From contig CAKKNE010000005.1 of the NCBI GenBank assembly GCA_918797485.1, positions 1,984,001 to 2,048,000 on the forward strand: a stretch of DNA of 64,000 bases, read 5' to 3'. Under the pieces are notes generated by a model. The model was not told where the DNA came from. It ran no database searches and was given only the letters and a program-made list of their open reading frames with translations. This stretch comes from Pelagomonas calceolata. Lineage: Eukaryota; Sar; Pelagophyceae; Pelagomonadales; Pelagomonadaceae. Numbering within the stretch: position 1 is the first letter of the stretch; each line of letters opens with the position of its first letter. Positions 26,203 to 34,571 of the stretch are shown here, piece after piece. Made by a program: the position numbers and the translations under genes.

Positions 26203-27504
26203 CTACCAAAGATCGATGCACTCCTTGATGTTCTCGAACAAGGCCGCGTCGAACAAGCCCTCGGCGTGCATCTTCTGGACGAACGCGTCGGTCTGCTTCA
26301 TGAACTTCAAGCACGACTCCCGCACCTCGGGCGACGGGTGGCGCATGTTGGACACGCCGGAACACGGGGGCGTCGCGTCGCAGTACACGAAGACGTCCTC
26401 GCGCTCCAGGCCACGGCTTTCCAAAGCGTCCTCCAGGGTCTTCTTCATATCGGCGGCCAGCTCCGCCCACGTGCAGTCGACGGCGTGCCAGACCTCGCCC
26501 TGGTCGTCGCCGATGTCCATGACGTAGCCGTCGCCCGCCTCGCCCAGGACGACGGCCTTGAATTCCTGGACCTCGCCCTCACCGCGCAGCTCCGTCCGCG
26601 CGTTATGGAACGCCTCGCAGGTCCGGCACGCCTCGTAGGTTTTTGCCTTGAGCAACATCGGACCGGCCACGGCGCGCGCGGCTTCGGCGCCGGCGTTGAG
26701 CGCCGCGCCGCAGATGGAGAATTCGACGACCCACTTGCCCTCGGCGCGGTGCTCCTTCATGGCCGCCCGCAGGAACCGGCACGCCGACCGAAAGGGAAAG
26801 GCCCGGTTGATGAAGCGGCAGGGCCGCGTGTCTTTTTTGCGACGCTTAAAGGCCCCTCCCTTTCGGATGACCTCAAAGGCCTCGAGATTGTCTTTCTCGT
26901 CGAAAGACATGAGGCCCAGGCCTATGTCCAGGAGGGTCCCGGTGTTCTTGCGCTTGGCGCCGCGGCGCGCGACGTACGGCCTTCCGTTACTTCTGTACGC
27001 CGTCGCCGGTTGGTCCAGCGTGCGCATGGCCTTAATCCTATAATCGGAATAGGTGCCGATAACCTCGAAACCGTCGACGAGCTTGTCCTTGTACACGCGG
27101 CGTTGGGTCGCTTGCCTTCGGTCCGGAGCCGGCATCTTACAGCCCCACACCTTGATGGCGCGCGTGCGGTCGGACGGGCATTCGTAGTAGGTAAGCTCCA
27201 CTTCTATGGGGCGTCGCGACCGGCGGGTCCGCTTCGTCGGCGTCGTCTTCTTCTTCCAGCGTGGCGTCCTCGGCTTCGTCTTCGTCTTCGTCTGTGGAAC
27301 GTAAGGTTCATCAGAGTCATCAGTTGTCTCGTCCGCGTCCTCGTCCGAGTAAACGTAGACGACCTTTCGGCGTGGACGCAGGTCGTGGTGCGAGGCCGGC
27401 TTGCGCGGACGCAGCTTAGCCAGCATGTCGCCCCGGCCCTCCGTCGCTTGCCTCGCGTCGCGGAGCTTCTTGGACTTTTTTGCACAACTAATAGTTCTAC
27501 CCAT
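26203..27504 (-). CDS. C5-cytosine methyltransferase-like protein, C-terminally truncated
   Basis: A 433-residue protein from the ATG at 27504 (MGRTISCAKKSKK); the frame continues upstream without features. The first 120 residues are Lys/Arg-rich. Near residues 275-300 FSICGAALNAGAEAARAV is placed like the SAM-binding motif I. ATPPCSGVSN at 377-386 matches motif IV, with the catalytic Cys at 381. LFENIKE at about 422-428 matches motif VI (E-N-V/I). The order I-IV-VI is that of DNA C5-methyltransferases. The protein stops (TAG) ten residues after the Glu of motif VI, so motifs VIII-X and the target-recognition domain are absent. An active enzyme would need a second subunit; otherwise this is a decayed or repurposed copy, possibly horizontally acquired. 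Confidence 0.5.
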   Translation of the reverse strand: MGRTISCAKKSKKLRDARQATEGRGDMLAKLRPRKPASHHDLRPRRKVVYVYSDEDADETTDDSDEPYVPQTKTKTKPRTPRWKKKTTPTKRTRRSRRPIEVELTYYECPSDRTRAIKVWGCKMPAPDRRQATQRRVYKDKLVDGFEVIGTYSDYRIKAMRTLDQPATAYRSNGRPYVARRGAKRKNTGTLLDIGLGLMSFDEKDNLEAFEVIRKGGAFKRRKKDTRPCRFINRAFPFRSACRFLRAAMKEHRAEGKWVVEFSICGAALNAGAEAARAVAGPMLLKAKTYEACRTCEAFHNARTELRGEGEVQEFKAVVLGEAGDGYVMDIGDDQGEVWHAVDCTWAELAADMKKTLEDALESRGLEREDVFVYCDATPPCSGVSNMRHPSPEVRESCLKFMKQTDAFVQKMHAEGLFDAALFENIKECIDLW

Positions 27505-27970
27505 CGTTGCGCTTCCTTTGGTGCAGCGGCGGCGTGTGGCGGTGTTAGTTGTTTCTGGCGTCCAGCTCAGGATGAAGGGGCAGCCTCTCTGGGGCGGCCT
27601 CTCTCCAAGCTGTCTCTCAGTGGAACAGAGGCATCTCAGTGGCACCCGCACGTGCGCCCGGAAGCTATGGGCAAACATATATATAACACAGGGGCGGCCG
27701 GAGTCGATCACGTGCGCGTGGCTTCGGCGGCGGGCTCGTCATGGCCCCGCGGCCCGGCGGTCGGGCAATTCCAGTTTCATACGTCACTCCCCTTCTCGCC
27801 CGCGACCAGGCCTGCGGTAGACCCCCGAGTCGTCCTGGACTACGCTCCGAGAGCTCGCGCTTCACCCCCCCAGCCCGCCCGTTGAGACTCCGTTTGGCTG
27901 CGAAGCTTGCGCGCTAGACGCCGGCGACGCGCGAGGGGCAGCCTGCGTCGCACACGACCCATCAGACACG
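27505..27970. other. divergent promoter region
   Basis: A 466-bp gap between the methyltransferase-like start (27504, minus) and the basic protein start (27971, plus). The TATATATAAC at about 27679-27688 could be a TATA-like element for the minus-strand gene. No gene or palindrome copy is seen. Confidence 0.4.
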
Positions 27971-28795
27971 ATGCCAGCCACGCACCTGCGGCGCTGCTAC
28001 GGCTGGCACGGCCGCGGCGAGCGCCCAGAAAAACCTACGAAGCCAGCCCCGGAGGAGGACGAGAAGCCCTGTGCGCTCGACGCCCGGGCCATCTTTAGAG
28101 CAAGACGCAACCCGCCGATCCGCCACTGGCTCTCGCACGCGAGCTGGCGCCACGTCGAGAAGAGGAGGAGAAGGCGGTCGCCGGTTAAGGTGGAGGAGCC
28201 CGCCAAAAAGGCGCCCGCGAAGAGACGTAGGAGACGGTCGACGAAGCCCATCATTGACGTCGAGGCGCCGCCCAGGGACGCGGACCGGTGCTGGCCCGAC
28301 GAGGCGAGCCCGCGCTGGGCGCGGCGGCGCGGCGCGGCCAAGACCGAGGGCCTGAACAGCCGCCACTGGCGCCGCGAGAAAGGTATACAAACGAAGGCGC
28401 GGCGCGCCGCCGAGGCGGCGATGCGCAAGGACGCGCCGCGTAGACCGCCCGTTTCGATAGATGCGGTCCGCGGCCACTTCCTTCTCCGATGGTACCTGGA
28501 TCGCATTCTTAATTACGTGGCGCGGCGCAAGTGGCGCCGCCTGAAGAAGGAGGAGCGCGAGGTTTTAAAAGAGCGGGCCGCGGAGGCGAGCCGCTTCGAC
28601 GAGGACGCGAAGCGCCAGGCGCGGGCTGCGCGGGCGCAGCGCCGGTGGCGCGAGCTGTCCTGGCGCCACGTGAACCGCGTGGAGGGCCTCGGGGGCTCTC
28701 CTGTGGAGTCGCGGCGGCGCCGCGCGGCCGAGCGGAAATTTGAAGGGAGGCGGTGGGATCGGCTGGAACTGGGTTGGGACGCGACGCTTGAGTAA
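27971..28795 (+). CDS. hypothetical highly basic protein
   Basis: An unrecognised 274-residue protein, rich in Arg, Lys, Ala and Trp. A short motif recurs with variation: SWRHVEKRRRRR (about residue 58), SRHWRREKG (about 130) and LSWRHVNRVEG (about 229). Residues 178-215 (LLRWYLDRILNYVARRKWRR and the following acidic/basic helix) look amphipathic. Arg-rich runs could be nuclear localisation signals, so a nucleic-acid-binding role is possible but unproven. Confidence 0.55.
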   Translation: MPATHLRRCYGWHGRGERPEKPTKPAPEEDEKPCALDARAIFRARRNPPIRHWLSHASWRHVEKRRRRRSPVKVEEPAKKAPAKRRRRRSTKPIIDVEAPPRDADRCWPDEASPRWARRRGAAKTEGLNSRHWRREKGIQTKARRAAEAAMRKDAPRRPPVSIDAVRGHFLLRWYLDRILNYVARRKWRRLKKEEREVLKERAAEASRFDEDAKRQARAARAQRRWRELSWRHVNRVEGLGGSPVESRRRRAAERKFEGRRWDRLELGWDATLE

Positions 28796-28851
28796 ACGTC
28801 CCCTACGTTTGACGTCGAGGCCGCGTCGATGGCGCATCGCGTCGGTTTCTG

Positions 28852-28872
28852 CTAGTGTCTTACGACGCTAGC
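28852..28872. promoter_or_regulatory. promoter palindrome copy 3
   Basis: CTAGTGTCTTAC-GACGCTAGC, the best match to the consensus inverted repeat, 139 bp upstream of the Pex4-like E2 start. Confidence 0.6.
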
Positions 28873-29010
28873 ACACGCTGGGTGCGGCATTTTTGACGTC
28901 GTCGAGCTAGGGATCCCCGGCCGACGGCGCGGGGTCGCTGCGGCATTTTTCACAGCTCTGCGCAATACTACACGGCCTCCCACGCCATCGACGCAGCCGA
29001 CGAGAAGAAG

Positions 29011-29580
29011 ATGTTCAAGCGCCTGCGCAAGGAGGCCGCCGACGCCCAGCGCTCGACGGAGCCGGACTTAGTGCTGGCACCGCAGCAGGACAACTTACAG
29101 TCTTGGAGGGCGTGGGTCGCCGGCCCCACGGATACGCCTTTTGAAGGAGGCGTCTTCGAGCTCGAATTAAATATAGGTGTGCGCTACCCGCTCGCGCCGC
29201 CTGTCGTAAGAGTGACGACGCCGCTCTTCCACCCGAATATTCACGATAGGACGGGCGAGGTCTGTTTGGACATTCTGAAGGAGGCCTGGAGCCCGGCCTG
29301 GACTTTAGTGAGCGTGGTGCGGGCCGTGCGCGCGTTGCTGGCGGCGCCGAACGCCGACTCACCGCTCAATTGCGACGCCGGCAATCTGCTGAGGGCCGGC
29401 GACGTCGACGGCTTCGCGCGTATTGCGAGGCGCATGGTCGCGGAGCACGCGTCGAAGCCCATGCCCTCGCGGAGGGACCTCTTTCCCTCGTCTTCCGATG
29501 TTCCGAAGGAGTCGTCGTCCTGTACCACTATTACCATTGTGGTAGTAGCAGTCGGGGTACTGTTAATGCTATGTTCTTAG
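29011..29580 (+). CDS. PEX4: Pex4-like ubiquitin-conjugating enzyme (E2) with C-terminal membrane anchor
   Basis: A 189-residue protein. Residues 1-150 are a full UBC fold with HPN at 74-76 and the catalytic Cys at 85 (GEVCLDILKEAWSPAWTL). The block ending DSPLNCDAGNLLRAGD is characteristic of Pex4, the E2 that monoubiquitinates the import receptor Pex5 at the peroxisome so it can be recycled. Residues 172-188 (TITIVVVAVGVLLMLCS) form a tail anchor at the extreme C-terminus. Fungal Pex4 has no membrane span and is tethered by Pex22, so a built-in anchor is notable. Ubc6/UBE2J enzymes are tail-anchored too, but their active-site region differs. The coding end overlaps Prp38 by 12 bp, tail to tail. 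Confidence 0.8.
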   Translation: MFKRLRKEAADAQRSTEPDLVLAPQQDNLQSWRAWVAGPTDTPFEGGVFELELNIGVRYPLAPPVVRVTTPLFHPNIHDRTGEVCLDILKEAWSPAWTLVSVVRAVRALLAAPNADSPLNCDAGNLLRAGDVDGFARIARRMVAEHASKPMPSRRDLFPSSSDVPKESSSCTTITIVVVAVGVLLMLCS

Positions 29581-30360
29581 GGGCTTCAGGCCTAATTTGG
29601 CTCTCAGAGCATTCGTCGCCTCGATGTCCAGGTCGTGGCCGTCCGCGACCCGATCCTCGTCCTGCGCCGGTGCTGCTTCCTCCTCGCGCCGCCTTTTCTT
29701 AGAAGAACCACCCTTCATTTTCAGCCGCCCGACGATCGCCTCCTCTTGGACCACTTCTTCCTCCTCTTCAGAAACTTCCTCGTCACCGTCCAAGCCCGCG
29801 GCAGAGTTCACCCGAGGACCGAGCTGCCCTGCTTTCTCCAAATGCCATCGTTTCGGCAAGTGTGGTAACGCAATGTCGCACGCGTAGTCCTCGGTCAGCA
29901 ATTCATCAATAAATTGATCTAAATGAGTGATGTGCCACCCTTCGAACGTCCGCACTCGCAGCTTCGAGTAGTCCGTATACAACGGTTCCAAATAGCGATA
30001 AATGTCCGCCGGCCGGCCGACGCAGCGCAGGTACAACGCACCCAATGCTCGTACATATTTGTAGTCCTCATTGGTCACAAACTCGACGACGATCTCCAAA
30101 TCGGGCTGGATCTGCAGCATCTTCAGGAGTAAGCACATGAATTTGGTCGGTTTTCTCGTGCCGCCGTACGTGCCTCCCACATGGGATAACTCAATAGCTC
30201 GATCCACCAACGTCTCCGCGGTCAGGCCAAAACAACTTTCCTTCCAGTACTGCGTCGCGTAGACTTTCGTCCTCAAAATTTTCTCAACTATTCTCTGCGG
30301 GTTCGTGCCGTGGACGTTCTCGGACGTGACGTCGGTCGTGTTCGCGGTGGGGCCGCCCAT
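29569..30360 (-). CDS. PRPF38A: pre-mRNA-splicing factor Prp38
   Basis: A 263-residue protein matching Prp38 throughout the N-terminal domain: VHGTNPQRIVEKILRTKVYA, YWKESCFGL, GGTYGGTRKPTKFMCLLLKM, then FEGWHITHLDQFIDELL. Prp38 is a tri-snRNP component needed for spliceosome activation. Residues about 180-235 are acidic then Lys/Arg-rich. The last 19 residues, DIEATNALRAKLGLKPLRT, match the Hub1-interaction (HIND) element known from Snu66/SART1 and, in plants, from Prp38. The start is the ATG at 30360. Confidence 0.9.
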   Translation of the reverse strand: MGGPTANTTDVTSENVHGTNPQRIVEKILRTKVYATQYWKESCFGLTAETLVDRAIELSHVGGTYGGTRKPTKFMCLLLKMLQIQPDLEIVVEFVTNEDYKYVRALGALYLRCVGRPADIYRYLEPLYTDYSKLRVRTFEGWHITHLDQFIDELLTEDYACDIALPHLPKRWHLEKAGQLGPRVNSAAGLDGDEEVSEEEEEVVQEEAIVGRLKMKGGSSKKRRREEEAAPAQDEDRVADGHDLDIEATNALRAKLGLKPLRT

Positions 30361-30796
30361 GCTGTTGCTGTGCTGCTTGGCTTTGTTTCGGGCCCCGGCG
30401 GAGCGCGGCGAGGCGCTGCGGCGGTAGCGCGTCTGCAGCGGTGGCTGTGAACGAGCTACAGCGTGCAGCTATACGCGGCTCGGCGTACGGTAGCAATATT
30501 ATTGCCAAGAGTCGGCTGCTGCTAGTGTCCATCGACGCTAGCACGCAATTTTGAGGCGGATTCACGGTTTTTGAGCTCGTAAGGGTGCCGGCTACCAAAT
30601 TCTGGTCGCGCAAGGCATTGCTGCCACTTAGAAGTTGTCACTCATCGCGTCGAGTGAGCTGCAGGCACTCTCGGCACGCGTCTGCAGCCAAAACCGCCCC
30701 ACAAGGCGCACGCGCTCGTTTACACTCGTCGCGCGGCTACGAGTGCTACGCGGCTGCCGCCCTTTTTCTTGCACCCGAGAGGGCCGCGACCCAGCA
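30361..30796. other. divergent promoter region
   Basis: A 436-bp gap between Prp38 and the coiled-coil gene. It contains palindrome copy 4 and no supported gene. The plus-strand frame is open into it from 30635, but the Asp-rich start at 30797 is preferred. Confidence 0.45.
30522..30542. promoter_or_regulatory. promoter palindrome copy 4
   Basis: CTAGTGTCCATC-GACGCTAGC; 162 bp from the Prp38 start and 255 bp from the 30797 start. Confidence 0.55.
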
Positions 30797-32293
30797 ATGC
30801 GCGACTTCGGCGACGACGCCGAGGCCATTGATGGTGATGACGACTTCTTCGACGGCGTCGACGATTTTAGCGACGATGATGGAGTAAGGCACGACGGCTG
30901 GAGAGAAGACGAGCCCGACACAATAAACGTAGAGCAGACGAGCCCCTTACCAGCCCCAGCATCGCTAGAATCGGCGGGCGAGATCGAGGACGACGATGAT
31001 GATGGGGTGGTCCAGGCGGCCGCGGCCTTAGTAGGCTTCGGTGATAAGGTAGAGGACGACGACGATGATGAAAGGGAGTCGTGCTTCGCGGAGTCGCCGA
31101 GGGCGCGCCAGTCCGAGACGTTCGATAGCGACGACGAGCCAGCAGCAGTGCCGGACTTCGCCTACGAGCTACTAGCCTCAATCGTGGCCGGCCTCGCGTG
31201 GCGCAAGGAGCAGTCCATCCTCATGGAGACCTTTATAAAATGGCTGGAGTTCGCTGGTGACGCCGCGCAGGCCTCGACGCCGCCCGCGTCGCCCTCGAAG
31301 TTCGAGGGCCGGCCGCCCCTCGCGCCCACTTATCCTACGTCACCTGTGAACGAGGACCTGTCCGAGGCGAAGCGTGCCGTCCTGACGAGAGCGAGAGCCG
31401 TCGCGGCGGCCGAGGCTGATGTGGTGCAGCGCGAGGAGCGGTGCGCGGCCGTCGAGGCGGATGCGGTTGAAAGGATGGAGCGTCTGGTCAAGGCGGAGGC
31501 GGATTTGCAGGAGCGCGAGGAAGCCGTGAGGCGGCGAGAAGAGGCGGTTGCAAGTGCGGCCGCCGATCAAGCGATGGCCGGCGCCGATCTTGATGAAAGA
31601 GAACGCATCTTGCGGGAGAAGGAACGTCAATTGTGCACGGCACCACCGGTAAAAGTGGAGCCCAACGAGTGGGCGGACGCCGTCGCGGCGTCGGCCGAGC
31701 ACCATCTCCGGGAATTGTCTTTAGAGAACAAGCAGTTGAAGCGACACCAGCGGCGCACGGCGAAGCGCGGGCGGCGCATTGCTGCCGTGCTGTTGTGGCG
31801 GAAGATGCATGTGCTCGATGCGCGGACGGGGGCGCAGAAGGCGTTCGCGGCGTGGTACGTCTTCTCCCAGAACACGCAGCCGTCGACGAAGCAGAAACGA
31901 GTGAGAGCGGCACGCTTGGCCTTAGAAAGTAGGGCAGGTGCGGTGCTGGACGGCGTGCACGCCCACTACTCCGCGTCCAAGCTCGTAAAAGGTGGTTTGC
32001 GAAGGGAGCTTTCGTTAGAACGGTTCTGGGCGTTGGCAAGGGACTTCCACCTCGCGCCGGCCTTTGCGTCGTACGCGTATCTCATGCATCTGGCTCGTGA
32101 TGTGTTGCGCGGGGATTCTGCTTTATCTCGCGAGCAGTTCGGGCGGGCCCTGGCCCAATTAGCCTTGGAGGCGGCGGGCAAGGCGGGCGAGCCGCCGTCC
32201 GTCGCCGTCGCGCGCGTCCTGGACTGCATGGAGACGTCGAACGGGCTGGCCAAGGTCGGGCTCTCGCGTGCGGTCAAGTTCCGGCACGGCTAA
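30797..32293 (+). CDS. acidic coiled-coil protein
   Basis: An unrecognised 498-residue protein from the ATG at 30797. Residues 1-110 are very acidic (GDDAEAIDGDDDFFDG and later DDDDD runs). Residues about 195-280 form a strong heptad coiled coil built from RAVAAAEADVVQREERCAAV-like repeats. Around residue 320-350, LLWRKMHVLDARTGAQKAFA resembles the Trp-centred helices of centrin-binding or SFI1-type proteins. The last 150 residues are helical (FWALARDFHLAPAFASYAYL) and may be a small folded domain. A cytoskeletal or basal-body role is a guess. Confidence 0.6.
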   Translation: MRDFGDDAEAIDGDDDFFDGVDDFSDDDGVRHDGWREDEPDTINVEQTSPLPAPASLESAGEIEDDDDDGVVQAAAALVGFGDKVEDDDDDERESCFAESPRARQSETFDSDDEPAAVPDFAYELLASIVAGLAWRKEQSILMETFIKWLEFAGDAAQASTPPASPSKFEGRPPLAPTYPTSPVNEDLSEAKRAVLTRARAVAAAEADVVQREERCAAVEADAVERMERLVKAEADLQEREEAVRRREEAVASAAADQAMAGADLDERERILREKERQLCTAPPVKVEPNEWADAVAASAEHHLRELSLENKQLKRHQRRTAKRGRRIAAVLLWRKMHVLDARTGAQKAFAAWYVFSQNTQPSTKQKRVRAARLALESRAGAVLDGVHAHYSASKLVKGGLRRELSLERFWALARDFHLAPAFASYAYLMHLARDVLRGDSALSREQFGRALAQLALEAAGKAGEPPSVAVARVLDCMETSNGLAKVGLSRAVKFRHG

Positions 32294-32403
32294 GGATTTT
32301 TAGTTTGCATCTTTCCGTACCCATCTTCGGACCCCGCTGCAGCGCGCGAGACTCCCCGCTAGTCGCTTCTAGATATCTTAGTGAAGGGAGCTCTGCACGC
32401 GCT

Positions 32404-33318
32404 CTACGCAGGACCCGAGCGCGCCTTCTCGTAAAAGTCGAGCAGGAACGTCGTGACATCGGCTAGCCGCGATAGACTTCGCTCAGCAGGGCGACGGACA
32501 TTGTCGGGGATGTTGACATGGGTATCATAATGGCCAGTGTGTGTGTTCCGAGGGAGCTGACGCGGACAGCCCTTTAGGAACGCATCGAACATGGGCACTA
32601 CGTGGCCGGCGATCCGCTCTTGCTCGGCCTCATTCATGCTGAGGAAGCATGCCGGGAACTCCTCGACGAAACTCGAGCCCGGTCGAACCCCCGTAGTTCT
32701 TCTATCTCCGCTGTCAACATCATCCAGCGCGAACGAGGCCATGTATAGATATTTCGTCTTCTTACCATCCGGCACGCGGGTATAAATCCTATTGAAGATG
32801 TCCTTGAGACGCTCGATGGTCCCGGCGGCACACATAAAATCTGCTAGCTTGGCAATCTTGGCTATGGCCAGGCACAATCCCGCCGTTTGCCTTTCGTCGT
32901 AACCAATACTCTTGTCCAATACTTCATCAACCAATCCATCAAAGGGGCTGTGCGCAATAAATTCTACAATTTGGCCCTTTGATGCATCGACCTTCTTCGT
33001 AAAGCACGGATAGTTTAGCCACAGGAAGTAGACGACCGTAATTGCATCGGTACATATTGTTCGGTCTATTTTGACCTCAATTTCTTCATCACCAGCTGGA
33101 AGATTTTGTATGAAGACGGAGTTGATGCTGAGGACGGTGCGGCACGCCGGGACGCGGGTCTCCTTGCCGTTCTCATCAGTGACGAGGAACCACAGATCGG
33201 TTTTAAATTGCGGCTCGCTGTGCCACTTGATCCAGTCATCGACACGCTGGCTCTCGTAAGTCTGTAATAGTTGCCACCCATTGGCTGGGTCCTGGTCTCT
33301 CTGGAGTGCTGCAGCCAT
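32404..33318 (-). CDS. BTB/POZ- or Skp1-like protein
   Basis: A 304-residue protein. Residues 40-75 (DLWFLVTDENGKETRVPACR, then TVLSINSVFIQNL) have the BTB beta-sheet plus A1/A2 pattern, in which V-x-A-x-R-x-V-L precedes S-x-x-F. It continues as in Skp1/BTB folds with IKID-like strands and a helix LCLAIAKIAKLADFMCAAGT near residue 148. The C-terminal 120 residues are unrecognised. BTB proteins act mostly as Cullin-3 adaptors. The match is by pattern only, so confidence is moderate. Confidence 0.5.
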   Translation of the reverse strand: MAAALQRDQDPANGWQLLQTYESQRVDDWIKWHSEPQFKTDLWFLVTDENGKETRVPACRTVLSINSVFIQNLPAGDEEIEVKIDRTICTDAITVVYFLWLNYPCFTKKVDASKGQIVEFIAHSPFDGLVDEVLDKSIGYDERQTAGLCLAIAKIAKLADFMCAAGTIERLKDIFNRIYTRVPDGKKTKYLYMASFALDDVDSGDRRTTGVRPGSSFVEEFPACFLSMNEAEQERIAGHVVPMFDAFLKGCPRQLPRNTHTGHYDTHVNIPDNVRRPAERSLSRLADVTTFLLDFYEKARSGPA

Positions 33319-33589
33319 GCTTGCTCAGGCTCAGGCGGCGCAGACGCTCAAGGGGCAGCACGAAGGGCAGCGTCCGGCGTCCCACCTTGCGATCTGCGCT
33401 GCGATTGGACCCGTCCGAACACGAATTAGCTTCCGGTGACAAGGGCCTCTGGCAGGCTCTGCGCCGCCGGCGGGCCGCGGACAACTCGCACTGCTCACCA
33501 CACGCGCAACGCCGCCGACGACGACGCACTCAATACTCTACTCCCATAAGATAATACCCCCAGCGCAAAGGATCATAAACCCCACCAAT

Positions 33590-34150
33590 TTACGCCGAGG
33601 CCTCCGGCGCCGCCGCCGCCTTGGCGTCGGCCTTGCGCTTCGCCTTGGCGCGCGCCTTGGACTTGCGCGCCTCGGCCTGCTCGGTGAGCGCCTTCTCGCG
33701 CGCCTTCTCGCCCTTGAGCTTGTGGATCGCCTCCATGAGCACGCGCTTGTTCTTGTACTGGTTGCCCTTCGCCGCGATGTACAGATCGTGGTACAAGTGG
33801 TGGTCGATCTTCTTCGCGTCGCGGTACTTCCGCAACAATCTCCGGAGGACGCGCTGCCGCCGCATCCAGAGCACCTTGACGGGCATGCGCGCGTTGGCCG
33901 AGCCCTTGCGCTTGCCGAGGCCCGTGTGCCGGCCCTTGCGCTTCGCCTCGAGGTGGCGCGTGACGCGGCTCCTAGAATGGACGACGACCGGCTTGCGGAT
34001 CACGAAGCCGTCCTTGATCAGCTTCCTAATGTTCTGGCGCGAGTTCGCCATGGAGATCTCGTTCGCCTCGTTCGGGTCGAGCCAGACGCGGTTCTTGCCC
34101 GTCTTGAGGACGGACGCCGCGAGGCGCTTTTGTAACCTCAGCGACGACAT
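33590..34150 (-). CDS. RPL19: 60S ribosomal protein eL19
   Basis: A 186-residue protein, full length for the family. Diagnostic segments are [60 protein letters not shown] and [20 protein letters not shown]. eL19 is a structural protein of the large subunit that reaches the small subunit through a long C-terminal helix. The Lys/Ala-rich tail (about residues 150-186) is that helix. It is a single exon with biased, C/G-ending codons, as expected for a highly expressed gene. Confidence 0.97.
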   Translation of the reverse strand: MSSLRLQKRLAASVLKTGKNRVWLDPNEANEISMANSRQNIRKLIKDGFVIRKPVVVHSRSRVTRHLEAKRKGRHTGLGKRKGSANARMPVKVLWMRRQRVLRRLLRKYRDAKKIDHHLYHDLYIAAKGNQYKNKRVLMEAIHKLKGEKAREKALTEQAEARKSKARAKAKRKADAKAAAAPEASA

Positions 34151-34571
34151 GGCGCTCTCGGCGAGTACCGCAGCCGCGCTGTCCTGTGCTGGCTCGTGCG
34201 GCGCAGCGGTGGTCCTTCGCTGGCTCTGTGGAGCGAGCGGGGGCCTACAAGCAGTCCTAAGACGGCCTTAAAAGCGCAGCGATGCTAAAGCTATCGCGGA
34301 CGGTGTCGGGTTTTACAGCGATTTTAAAAGTCGTCCGACGGCCACAGACCATCGCTCGGGACAGCTCAGACACGGATAAGACGTGTCAAGGTGATTGCCA
34401 CGCTCGAATCGAGTGGTTGGCAGTCTCATGGTGTGAAACGAAATGATGGCTGCTACGCCGCGCCCGCTCGGGCTCTAGAGAACGCCGGGCAGCCTTTTTC
34501 GATCAGTACTCACGCCGCGCCGTCGCGCTGCGCCGTGGCGAGCGGCCGGGGCAGCCGCAAGCTCTGCTGCC
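34151..34571. other. divergent promoter region of eL19
   Basis: A 421-bp gap between the starts at 34150 (minus) and 34572 (plus). No repeat, palindrome copy or RNA gene is seen. A TTTTAAAA-type AT patch lies near 34320. Confidence 0.4.

Noticed and set aside
26104-27885. Plus-strand 593-residue frame opposite the methyltransferase-like gene
   Set aside because: It has no domains, and the minus strand carries the recognisable methyltransferase motifs.
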